NCBI RefSeq assembly: GCF_009604375.1
Contig: NZ_WEGH01000001.1
Span: forward strand, 1,922,001 to 1,986,000
Source of the DNA: Actinomadura macrotermitis
GTDB lineage: Bacteria > Actinomycetota > Actinomycetes > Streptosporangiales > Streptosporangiaceae
Reading direction: 5' to 3'
Length of the DNA: 64,000 bases
The position numbers were made by a program, and so were the translations under genes. Positions 34,440 through 41,744 of this stretch are shown piece after piece (the stretch's first letter is position 1; each line of letters opens with the position of its first letter). The notes under the pieces are model-generated. The model did no database searches and was not told the DNA's origin. It saw only the letters and a program-made list of their open reading frames with translations.

Positions 34440-34757
34440 TCAGTCGGCTTCCGCTTTCGTCACGAGGGTCTTCAGTCCATTCTCGTTGGCCCCGACCAGC
34501 TCATCGACCTTCACGCCCTGCCGGAAGAGGATGAAGGTGGGCATCGCTCTGATGCCGGCTTCTTGTGCGAGCTCGGCCGCATCGTCGACATCGACCTTGA
34601 TGAAGTGGATGTCCTGGTGTTCCTTCGCCAGCTTCTCGACGACCGGTGCAATCTGCCTGCTCGGCCCGACCCAGGCAGCGTCGAACATAGCCAATGTGTA
34701 CTTATCGCCGTTGATCAGCTTGGCGAACTCGTCCTTCTTGGAGACCTCTGCGATCAC
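34440..34757 (-). CDS. Thioredoxin-fold protein lacking both active-site cysteines
   Basis: A 105-aa single-domain thioredoxin starting at GTG 34755-34757, behind AAAGGAG. The fold landmarks are all present: FDAAW, IAPVVEKLA, HFIKVDVDD, RAMPTF with the cis-Pro, and VGAN. The active site, normally WCGPC, is WVGPS (Val 30, Ser 33), and the protein has no Cys at all. It cannot catalyse disulfide exchange. The closest sequence style (IRAMPTFILFRQG, VDELVGAN) recalls fungal/eukaryotic thioredoxins, and the gene is less GC-rich than the core genome. It may act as a chaperone or binding subunit. Confidence 0.88.
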   Translation of the reverse strand: MIAEVSKKDEFAKLINGDKYTLAMFDAAWVGPSRQIAPVVEKLAKEHQDIHFIKVDVDDAAELAQEAGIRAMPTFILFRQGVKVDELVGANENGLKTLVTKAEAD

Positions 34758-34781
34758 TGGCCACTCCTTTCATCACGTTTT

Positions 34782-34797
34782 GTAGTCAAGGTACTAC
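34782..34797. promoter_or_regulatory. Inverted repeat upstream of the thioredoxin-like gene
   Basis: GTAGT-CAAGGT-ACTAC is a 16-bp element with perfect 5-bp arms, 24 bp before the GTG start. It resembles another 16-bp element at 35551 in length and outer bases, so both may bind the same regulator. Confidence 0.45.
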
Positions 34798-35550
34798 TGA
34801 GAGTCTGCGGCGTGGTCGGCGACCCCGGCTCTGCCGTACTCTCCACGGCGCACCGGGCCACGTCCGCCAGAGCTGACGTTCCGTCCGGGCTGCGTGAGGA
34901 GCCGACCGAGATCGACTGCGGATCTCGAACAGGCACTCAACTGGATGGCGATCATCCACTCGCCGGTGCCGCCGGAAGCCGAGCACCGCGCGTTGCAGGC
35001 CGCGCTCGCGGCCGGTGTCACCGGTGGGCCGGCGGCCTGCGCGCGCCGCTCGCCGATGCGCTGGTCGCATGCGCGGACCCACTACTACGACGAGACCCTT
35101 AAGGCGCCGGAAGGGCCGCGCACCTATGGCGAGCCGCTCGCGCACCGCGACGGCGCCCGTATCTTCATGCGCCAACTGCGGGACGGGCTGCGTCCGGCGG
35201 CGTTTGCCGTCACCGTCGAACGGCTGCGCTGCCGCCCCTCCGTTCCCAGTGCCGCTCCTGACCATTTACAGCCGGGAGGGCGATCCGATGCCCCGCCCCG
35301 CGACAGGTACCGGCCGAGCCCATGCCCTCGGCCTGTGGCCTGCCTCATCGGGCTTGAGGCAGCCGAAGTCTCGACGCGCGCGCCTCACGCCCGGCTCCCG
35401 GGGAGGATCGAAGCGGCCACTGGCGGCAGAGAGGCAGCGGCCGACGGCCAGCAGGGCGGCCGGCCTCGGTGGTGACACGGACGAGGATCCATCGCGTCAT
35501 GGCACCCGGGGTCGTTTATTGATGGCTTCGCACGGATACTGTCACCTTGT
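34798..35550. other. 753-bp region without a convincing gene
   Basis: The plus strand has an open stretch (34894-35475) that includes LEQALNWMAIIHSP and THYYDETLKAPEGPRTYGEP, which looks protein-like and could be a degraded or partial gene, but there is no ribosome site, no recognised family, and the downstream third has poor coding character. No RNA gene is seen. Confidence 0.4.
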
Positions 35551-35566
35551 GTAGTTAATTACCTAC
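35551..35566. promoter_or_regulatory. Near-perfect palindrome before a secreted-protein gene
   Basis: GTAGTTAATTACCTAC matches its reverse complement at 14 of 16 positions and lies 18 bp before the start at 35585, where it would overlap the promoter. It shares GTAGT...CTAC and its length with the element at 34782. Confidence 0.45.
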
Positions 35567-35584
35567 CTACAGTAAGGGATAATG

Positions 35585-35926
35585 GTGAAACTCGTGCGCC
35601 GGGCTCTGCTCGCCCTCGCCACCGCCGCCCTGGCCGGGGCACCGACCACGGCGCTGACCGCCGCTCCGGCGCTCGCCGACGCCGCTGTCGCCCGAACCGC
35701 CGCCGATTACTGGGTGCGTGCCCTCAACTCCGGTTCTGGCCGGGTCACCGCGGACGCACGCTGCAAACCCGGCGACCATGTGATCGGCGGGCACACCGTC
35801 CACGACGCCGAACATGGCCAGGTCATCCACCAGGGCCCTGATTCCGACGGTGCCGGCTGGTCGAGCACGGTCGCCGGAGACGGCGAGTTCCATGTCGTCG
35901 CCCATGCGCATTGCGCAGGTCAGTGA
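35585..35926 (+). CDS. Small secreted protein
   Basis: A 113-aa protein. An ATG at 35582 sits only 2-3 bases from the AAGGGA site, so the GTG at 35585 (KLVRRALLALATAALAG) with normal spacing is the likelier start. A signal peptide ends near ALADA. The mature ~80 residues contain one Cys in ARCKPGDHVIGGHTVH and one in HAHCAGQ, which could pair; the His-rich ending may bind metal. No family recognised. An AT-rich palindromic promoter suggests tight regulation. Confidence 0.65.
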   Translation: MKLVRRALLALATAALAGAPTTALTAAPALADAAVARTAADYWVRALNSGSGRVTADARCKPGDHVIGGHTVHDAEHGQVIHQGPDSDGAGWSSTVAGDGEFHVVAHAHCAGQ

Positions 35927-36080
35927 CGTCACTATTCGTGGCTGTATGCGCCCATATAGCGAGGAGCGTCGAACGTACCTCGCCGTGCGGTGGCGGGCAT
36001 GGCCTGGGGCGATGGGGATGTTCCGGTCGTCGGAGCGACGCTGCGGCCGCAGCGCCTGAGCCGCTGTTGCGGGCCCGGTG

Positions 36081-37049
36081 TCAGGACTGGCGGGCGCGGG
36101 TCGCGAGGCGGTCGGCGAAGGCGAGGACGAGGGTGCGCAGCTCGTCGGGGCGCTCGATGACGAAGGGCCGGTCGAGTGCGGCGAGCACCGGCGGCAGCCA
36201 GTCGAGCCTTTCCGCCCGTAGCTCGACGCGCAGCCAGCCTCCGGCCGCGGGCTCTTCCGACAGGGTCGCGACACCGGCCGGAAGGTGAGCGCGGATCTGC
36301 TCGGCCGTGCCGCGGATCCGCAGGGTCACCTCGTGCCGGTACCCGGCCGTGGCGAATCCCGACAGCACGCGCTGTGCCGGGTCCAGTCCTGCGGGGACCT
36401 CGAAGGTGCCGGGCAGGGTCCTGGCGCCGGCGATGCGGTCGAGCCGGAAAGTGCGGTCCTCGCCGATCTCGGGGTCGGTGCCCGTGACGTACCAGCGGCC
36501 CGCGTGGGAGACGATCCCGTAGGCGTGCAGCGGGCGTTCGCTGCGCCGACCGGCGCGGTCGGTGTACCGGATCGCGACGGGCCGCCGGTGGCGGACCGCG
36601 TCGGCGACGGTGAGCAGGACGTCCGCGTCGGGCGCTGCGGGCTCACCGGGCGGGCCGGTGAACGCCAGGGCATCCAGGACGGTGCCCAGGCGGCGGGCCA
36701 CGCGTTCGGGCAGCACCCGGCGGATCTTGGCCGCCGCCGTCTCGCCCGCCGTGCCCGCCGCCGTCGTCAGCCCCGTGCGGCGGCCGGCGATCAGGCCGAG
36801 CAGCACGGCGAGCGCCTCGTCGTCGCTGAGCATGAGCGGCGGCACACGGTATCCGGGAGCGAGCCGGTAGCCGCCGTAGCGGCCCCGGACCGCCTCGACC
36901 GGCACGTCGAGGTCGACCAGCTGGTCCACGTACCGGCGCACGGTCCGGCCGTCGACGTCCAGGCGGTCCGCGAGCTCGGCGATCGTCCGGACGCCGCCCG
37001 ACTGCAGCAGTTCCAGAAGGGTCAGCACCCGGCCGGTGGGACGCGTCAT
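36081..37049 (-). CDS. WYL-domain transcriptional regulator (YafY-like)
   Basis: A 322-aa protein: an N-terminal DeoR-type HTH (LTLLELLQSGGVRTIAELAD, then VDGRTVRRYVDQL), a central linker with GYRLAPGYRVPPLMLSDDEA, and a WYL domain (IRYTDRAGRRSERPLHAYGI, GRWYVTG). The C-terminal WCX part follows. These regulators sense small ligands or nucleic acids through WYL. It is divergent from a VOC-fold gene, a very common arrangement in which the regulator controls the neighbour. Confidence 0.92.
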   Translation of the reverse strand: MTRPTGRVLTLLELLQSGGVRTIAELADRLDVDGRTVRRYVDQLVDLDVPVEAVRGRYGGYRLAPGYRVPPLMLSDDEALAVLLGLIAGRRTGLTTAAGTAGETAAAKIRRVLPERVARRLGTVLDALAFTGPPGEPAAPDADVLLTVADAVRHRRPVAIRYTDRAGRRSERPLHAYGIVSHAGRWYVTGTDPEIGEDRTFRLDRIAGARTLPGTFEVPAGLDPAQRVLSGFATAGYRHEVTLRIRGTAEQIRAHLPAGVATLSEEPAAGGWLRVELRAERLDWLPPVLAALDRPFVIERPDELRTLVLAFADRLATRARQS

Positions 37050-37138
37050 GCGCGGAGCCTAACGAATAGTGGACAGGTTCTGACCAGTATTGGTTCTAGC
37101 GTGCGGAGGACAGCGGTTCCTTCTGGTTGGAGAGCACC

Positions 37139-37537
37139 ATGGACTTTGTTTCGATCCGCATCATCACGGGCGACGTCGCGCGTCTCGTCGAGTTCTACGA
37201 GAAGGCCACCGGGGTGGCCGCGGTCTGGGGCAATGAGGATTTCGCCGAGATCCGGACCTCGGGCGGCGCTCTCGCTATTGCCGGTACCCGCACGGTTCCG
37301 CTGTTCGCGCCGGGGTCCTGCCGGCCGGCGGACAACCACAGCGTGATCCTCGAGTTCCTCGTCGACGACGTGGACCGCGTGCATGGGAACCTGACCGGGT
37401 TCGTCGCCGACTTCGTCAACGAGCCCACCACGATGCCCTGGGGGAACCGGTCGCTGCTCTTCCGCGACCCCGATGGCAACCTCGTCAACTTCTTCACGCC
37501 GGTCACCCCGGCCGCCATGGAGAAGTTCGCTCGGTGA
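37139..37537 (+). CDS. VOC-superfamily (glyoxalase/bleomycin-resistance-like) protein
   Basis: A 132-aa protein with two beta-alpha-beta-beta-beta units. FVSIRIITGDVARLVEFYEK and the closing FRDPDGNLVNFFTPV are typical VOC segments; metal ligands would be His/Glu positions partly replaced (IRIITGD lacks the first His). It probably dimerises. The ATG at 37139 follows GGAGA. Likely controlled by the divergent WYL regulator. The 187-bp gap to 37724 shows no clear gene. Confidence 0.88.
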   Translation: MDFVSIRIITGDVARLVEFYEKATGVAAVWGNEDFAEIRTSGGALAIAGTRTVPLFAPGSCRPADNHSVILEFLVDDVDRVHGNLTGFVADFVNEPTTMPWGNRSLLFRDPDGNLVNFFTPVTPAAMEKFAR

Positions 37538-37724
37538 GGGCGGGCGTCGCTGCGCGGCGGCGCAGGCCGATCGGCTCGCCCGCCGGGTGCACCGATCGCG
37601 CTTCGTCGAGCATGCCGCCGCAGAGGGGCAACGGGGTGGCCGGGCGGATGGGCCGGGTCCAGGTGATCGCCGTTCCCGTCGCCGAGGTCATGCGTGCCGC
37701 GGTGGCTTCGGCCGGCGGCAGGCG

Positions 37725-38963
37725 TTAGCGCAGCTGGTCGCGGCGGCGGGTCAGGTAGGCGGTCTCGGCGGCGTTGCCCGCCAGCTCGATGGCCTTGTCG
37801 TAGGCCGCGCGTGACTGCCTGCTGCGGCCCAGCCGGCGCAGCAGGTCGGCGCGGGTGGCGTGGTAGGCGTGGTAGCCCGACAGGGCGTCCTCGAGCCGGT
37901 CGACGGCTGCCAGCGCCACCTCGGGGCCGTCGAGTTCGGCGACGGCGATGGCCCGGTTGAGGGCGACGATCGGTGAGGGGTCGACGCGGACGAGCCGGTC
38001 GTAGAGGGCGAGGATCTGCGTCCAGTCGGTGTCGCGCATGTCGCGGGCGCTGGTGTGCACGGCGTTGATCGCGGCGAGGATCTGGTAGCGGCCCGGGGCG
38101 TCTCCGGCGGCGGCCGCGGCGAGGCGTTCGCGCACCAGCCGGTGCCCTTCGGCGATCAGCGCCTGGTCCCAGGCGCCGCGGTCCTGCTCGGCCAGGGTGA
38201 CCAGTTCGCCGCCGGCCGAGACGCGGGCGGCGCGGCGGGCCTCGGTGAGCAGCATCAGCGCCAGCAGCCCGGTCGCCTCGCCGTCGCCCGGCAGGAGGGC
38301 GCGGGTCAGGCGGGTGAGGCGGATCGCCTCGGCGGTCAGGTCGTGCCGCAGGGGGCCGGTGCCGGGGCCGGTCGCCAGGTAGCCCTCGTTGAAGATCAGG
38401 TACAGGACGGCGAGCACGCCGGACACGCGGGCCGGCAGGTCTTCGGCGGACGGTACGCGGCAGGGGATGCGGGCCGCCTTGATCTTGGCCTTCGCGCGGG
38501 TGATCCGCTGCTCCATGGCGGTCTCCCGCACCAGGTGGGCGCGGGCGATCTCGGGCACGGTCAGGCCGCCGACCAGGCGCAGCGTCAGCGCCACGCGGGT
38601 CTGCACGGCCAGCGCCGGATGGCAGCAGGTGAAGATCAGCCGGAGCCGGTCGTCGTCGATGGCGCCGGCCGGCTCGGGCGGGTCGTCGTCGTGGACCATC
38701 AGCGCCTCCTGGTGCTTGCCGTCGCGTTTGCCCTCGCGGCGGATCCGGTCGATGGCCTTGCGGTTGGCGGTGGTGGTCAGCCAGGCACCGGGGTTGGGCG
38801 GCACGCCGTCGGCGGGCCAGCGCCGCACGGCGGTCGCGAACGCCTCGGCGGCGGCCTCCTCAGCGATGTCGAGGTCGCCGAAGCGCCTGGTCAGGGAGGC
38901 GACGACCCGGGCCCACTCCGCGCGGTGGGCCCGGGCGACGGCGTCGCGGGCGTCGTCGTTCAC
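37725..38963 (-). CDS. ECF sigma factor with C-terminal TPR-like extension (ECF42 type)
   Basis: A 412-aa protein. Residues ~10-180 are sigma regions 2 and 4 (FGDLDIAEEAAAEAFATAVR, TTTANRKAIDRIRR, GGLTVPEIARAHLVRETAME). The ~220-residue extension carries FNEGYLA (DUF6596) and TPR-like helices (VALNRAIAVAELDGPEVALA). The GTG start overlaps the stop of the upstream YCII gene in GTGA. ECF42 sigma factors are typically encoded beside DGPF/YCII proteins and have no anti-sigma factor; the extension is thought to control activity. Confidence 0.92.
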   Translation of the reverse strand: MNDDARDAVARAHRAEWARVVASLTRRFGDLDIAEEAAAEAFATAVRRWPADGVPPNPGAWLTTTANRKAIDRIRREGKRDGKHQEALMVHDDDPPEPAGAIDDDRLRLIFTCCHPALAVQTRVALTLRLVGGLTVPEIARAHLVRETAMEQRITRAKAKIKAARIPCRVPSAEDLPARVSGVLAVLYLIFNEGYLATGPGTGPLRHDLTAEAIRLTRLTRALLPGDGEATGLLALMLLTEARRAARVSAGGELVTLAEQDRGAWDQALIAEGHRLVRERLAAAAAGDAPGRYQILAAINAVHTSARDMRDTDWTQILALYDRLVRVDPSPIVALNRAIAVAELDGPEVALAAVDRLEDALSGYHAYHATRADLLRRLGRSRQSRAAYDKAIELAGNAAETAYLTRRRDQLR

Positions 38964-39283
38964 TGGAACGGCCGTACCTCGATCTTGCGGTCGCAGATCC
39001 GCGACGCCTCGGCGGCCAGCCGGAGCGCCACGTCCAGGTCGGGGGCCTCCCACACCCAGACGCCGGCGAGGTACTCCTTGGACTCCACGAAGGGCCCGTC
39101 GCTGAACAGCGTCCGCTCGCCCCGGCTGTCGACGACCGTGGCGGTGTCGGTGTCGGCGAGCCCGCCCGCGAAGACCCAGTGGCCCTCGGCGATGAGGCGT
39201 TCGTTGAACGCGCTGACGGCGGGCTGCCTGTCGGTGCTGCCGGGGTCGTCCTTGTCGTCGATGACGGAGATCAGGTAGCGCAT
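38960..39283 (-). CDS. YCII/DGPF-domain protein
   Basis: A 107-aa protein with MRYLISVIDD at the N-terminus and LFSDGPFVESKEYLAGVWVW, the DGPF motif, in the middle. The fold is a ferredoxin-like dimer. It sits upstream of and is coupled to the ECF42 sigma gene, and downstream of a RibD-like reductase gene, all on one strand. Its biochemical function is unsettled; a role as sigma-factor cofactor or target is inferred from conserved linkage. Confidence 0.92.
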   Translation of the reverse strand: MRYLISVIDDKDDPGSTDRQPAVSAFNERLIAEGHWVFAGGLADTDTATVVDSRGERTLFSDGPFVESKEYLAGVWVWEAPDLDVALRLAAEASRICDRKIEVRPFQ

Positions 39284-39301
39284 CGGGAAGTCCTTCGGGT
39301 G

Positions 39302-39925
39302 TCAGGCCGCGGGCGCGTACTGGGGGCGCCCGGCGGGGCGGTAGGTCTGGATCGTCACACCTTTGGAGTCGGTGCGGGACCCGATCAGGTCGAGTGCGAG
39401 GTCGGGGCCGGTGGCGGGGAACAGCCGCGCGCCCTGGCCGACGACCACCGGGACGATGATCAGGGTCATCTCGTCGACCAGGTCGTGCTCCAGCAGCCAC
39501 CGGACCAGGGTGCCGCTGCCGTGCACCTGCAGCTCGCCGCCGGGCTCGGCCTTCAGCTTCCGGACGGCGGCCGCGATGTCGCCGGTCAGGACGGTCGTGC
39601 CCGGCCACGCTGCGTCGGTGAGCGTGGCCGACGCCACGTACTTGGGCCGGGTGTTCAGCGATTCCACAACGCCCGCCATGCCGGGGGCGTCCTGGACCGT
39701 CATCTTTCCCCAGGAGCCTGCGAACAGCTCGTAGGTGCGCCGGCCGAACAGGAACGCGTCGGCGCGCCGGTAGGTGCGGTCGATGAACGCGCGGGTCTCT
39801 TCGTCGCCCTTCCCCAGGGCCCATCCCCCGCGCTCGAACCCGTTCCTGCGGTCCTCCTCCGAGGCGCCGCCGTTGCCCTGCACCACGCCGTCGAGGGTGA
39901 TCTGGGTGATGGTCGTCAGCTTCAT
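39302..39925 (-). CDS. Dihydrofolate-reductase-like (RibD C-terminal) protein
   Basis: A 207-aa protein with the RibD-C/DHFR-like fold: MKLTTITQITLDGVVQGNGG at the N-terminus, FLFGRRTYELFAGSWG, GELQVHGSGTLVRWLLEHDL and LIIVPVVVGQGARLFP. These residues form an NADPH pocket in RibD-related reductases. The true DHFR folate Asp/Glu cannot be placed. It begins the three-gene unit with YCII and ECF42 sigma. Such proteins are often linked to YCII genes; the substrate is unknown. Confidence 0.9.
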   Translation of the reverse strand: MKLTTITQITLDGVVQGNGGASEEDRRNGFERGGWALGKGDEETRAFIDRTYRRADAFLFGRRTYELFAGSWGKMTVQDAPGMAGVVESLNTRPKYVASATLTDAAWPGTTVLTGDIAAAVRKLKAEPGGELQVHGSGTLVRWLLEHDLVDEMTLIIVPVVVGQGARLFPATGPDLALDLIGSRTDSKGVTIQTYRPAGRPQYAPAA

Positions 39926-40044
39926 GGTCGCGGTTCCTTCGCCTCGGCGCCGCCCCGTGCGGGCGGCCTCACCTCTGCTACGAACGCCTCTGCTCCGATC
40001 CGACACCGCTGCTCGAACTTTTTCCGGATTGCCGGGGGCGCGGG

Positions 40045-40488
40045 TCAGGCGGGGCGTTGTACCGAGGTCGTGTCGCTGGTCAGCGGAGAGCCGTCGGCTG
40101 CCGTGGGCCGCAGGTCGGGAACGGGGGCGCCGGCGGCGTCGACCAGGACCGAGTGCGGCTCGCCCGGCTCGAAGGCGTGGCGCTCGCCCCACTGCCGCAG
40201 CGTGACGATCACGGGGAAGAGGTCCTTGCCCGCCTCGGTGAGCGTGTAGAGCTTGCGCCTGCCCGAGGGGGCGTCGATCTGGGCGAGCAGGCCGTGGCCG
40301 GTGAGCTTGCGGAGGCGGTCGGCGAGGATGTTGCGGGCGATGCCGGTGCGCTGCTGGAAGTCGGTGAAGGAGCGGGCGCCGTCCATCGCGTCGCGGACGA
40401 TGAGCAGGCTCCAGCGGTCGCCGACCACGTCGATCGTGCGGGCGACCGGGCAGCCCGGGTCCGTCCAGGCGGTGTCGTCGCGTGCCAT
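40045..40488 (-). CDS. HxlR-family transcriptional regulator
   Basis: A 147-aa winged-helix regulator: DPGCPVARTIDVVGDRWSLL with the conserved N-terminal Cys, RSFTDFQQRTGIARNILADR as recognition region, then LTEAGKDLFPVIVTLRQWGE. The ATG at 40486-40488 is preferred over the GTG just upstream because GGAGG has proper spacing to it. HxlR proteins sense electrophiles or redox state through the Cys. It is divergent from an MFS exporter, with two matching operator-like repeats in the gap. Confidence 0.93.
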   Translation of the reverse strand: MARDDTAWTDPGCPVARTIDVVGDRWSLLIVRDAMDGARSFTDFQQRTGIARNILADRLRKLTGHGLLAQIDAPSGRRKLYTLTEAGKDLFPVIVTLRQWGERHAFEPGEPHSVLVDAAGAPVPDLRPTAADGSPLTSDTTSVQRPA

Positions 40489-40501
40489 CACCCCTCCGAT
40501 G

Positions 40502-40556
40502 GGTTGCGGATTGAAACCATTCTGGCCTAGCGTGCGATTGGTTGCAATTCGAAACC
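40502..40556. promoter_or_regulatory. Two 17-bp operator-like repeats between HxlR and MFS genes
   Basis: GGTTGCGGATTGAAACC (40502-40518) and GGTTGCAATTCGAAACC (40540-40556) share GGTTGC-N5-GAAACC, an imperfect palindrome, with 38 bp between centres. They flank the only promoter space between the divergent genes, so they are very likely the HxlR binding sites. Confidence 0.7.
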
Positions 40557-40574
40557 AAACGGGGGGTGGACGGA

Positions 40575-41744
40575 GTGAGGCTGCTTTTGGCGGTGGTCTG
40601 CGGGGTCGCGGTGGCGAGCGTCTACGCCGGGCAGCCGATGCTGGGCCCGATGGGGCACGACCTGGGCGTCCCGGCCGGCTCGCTCGGCCGCTTCGTGGCC
40701 GCCGGGCAGCTCGGCTACCTGGCCGGGCTGGTGCTGCTGGTGCCGCTCGGCGACGTGCTCGACCGCCGGCGGCTGATCGCGGTGCACCTCGTTCTGGTGG
40801 CCGTGGGGGCGGCGGTCACCGCGGCGGCGCCGGGCGCCTGGGCGGCGTATTGCGGGCTGGCCGTGGCGGGGGTGTTCGCGGTGGTGGTGCAGACGGCCGT
40901 CGCGTACACGGCGGCGCATGCCGCGCCTGCCGAGCGGGGCCGCGACCTGGGGATCGTGACCTCGGGGGTGGTGATCGGGATTCTCGGGGGGCGTGTTCTT
41001 GCGGGGGTTCTTGCTGGCGTGTGGGGGTGGCGGAGCGTTTACGTGGTGCTGGCGGTGCTGGCCGTTGTCCTGGCGGTGCTCGTTCTCGTGGTGCTGCCTG
41101 CGGACGTCCGGTCCGGCAGCGCGCGGTACGGGCAGGTCCTGCGGTCCTTCGGCGGGCTGTTCACCCAGCCGGTGTTCCTCGGCCGCGGGCTGATCGCGTT
41201 CTTCCTGTTCGCCTCGTTCGGCACGCTGTGGAGCGGCATGGCCCTGCCGCTGGCCGATGCGCCGTGGCACCTCGGCGAGGCGCAGATCGGGCTCTTCGGC
41301 GTCGCCGGGCTCGCCGGGGCCCTCGGCGCCGCCCGGTCCGGGCGCTGGGGCGACGCCGGGCACGCGCGCCGGGTCACCGGCATCGCCCTCGCGCTCCTGA
41401 TCGCCTCCTGGGCGGCGATCGGGCAGCTTCCCTGGTCGTTGCTGTGGCTGGGGCTCGGTGTGGTGCTGCTCGACTTCGCCGTTCAGGTGGTGCATGTGAG
41501 CAACCAGCACGTTCTTACGGCTGCTTATCCGGAGCGCACCAGCACCGCCATCGGCGGGTACATGGTGTTCTACTCGCTCGGGTCGGCTTTGGGGGCCACT
41601 GCTACGACCGCTTTGTTCGAATCCTTTGGGTGGGGTGGTTCTGTGGTGCTGGGGGCGGGGCTCGCGGGGTGTGCGGTGGTCGTCTGGGGTGTGGCGGCCG
41701 CGCGTCAGCGGCCGAGCTGCCAGATCCGGGCGGTGTCGTCGTAG
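40575..41744 (+). CDS. MFS transporter
   Basis: About 389 aa with ~12 hydrophobic helices; GDVLDRRRLIAVH is the cytoplasmic loop 2-3 motif of the major facilitator superfamily and SGRWGDAGHARR its loop 8-9 counterpart. The GTG at 40575 is chosen because the first helix begins right after it (VRLLLAVVCGVAVASVYAG); a TTG at 40542 lies inside the operator. It is probably a drug or metabolite exporter repressed by the divergent HxlR protein. Its last 40 bp overlap the convergent kinase gene. Confidence 0.92.
   Translation: MRLLLAVVCGVAVASVYAGQPMLGPMGHDLGVPAGSLGRFVAAGQLGYLAGLVLLVPLGDVLDRRRLIAVHLVLVAVGAAVTAAAPGAWAAYCGLAVAGVFAVVVQTAVAYTAAHAAPAERGRDLGIVTSGVVIGILGGRVLAGVLAGVWGWRSVYVVLAVLAVVLAVLVLVVLPADVRSGSARYGQVLRSFGGLFTQPVFLGRGLIAFFLFASFGTLWSGMALPLADAPWHLGEAQIGLFGVAGLAGALGAARSGRWGDAGHARRVTGIALALLIASWAAIGQLPWSLLWLGLGVVLLDFAVQVVHVSNQHVLTAAYPERTSTAIGGYMVFYSLGSALGATATTALFESFGWGGSVVLGAGLAGCAVVVWGVAAARQRPSCQIRAVSS

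Noticed and set aside
34894..35475. A gene of about 193 codons on the plus strand
   Set aside because: No ribosome site, no family resemblance and poor coding character in the last third; left as an unexplained region.
37538..37724. Short frames on both strands between the VOC and ECF42 genes
   Set aside because: Too short, no start signals and no similarity recognised.
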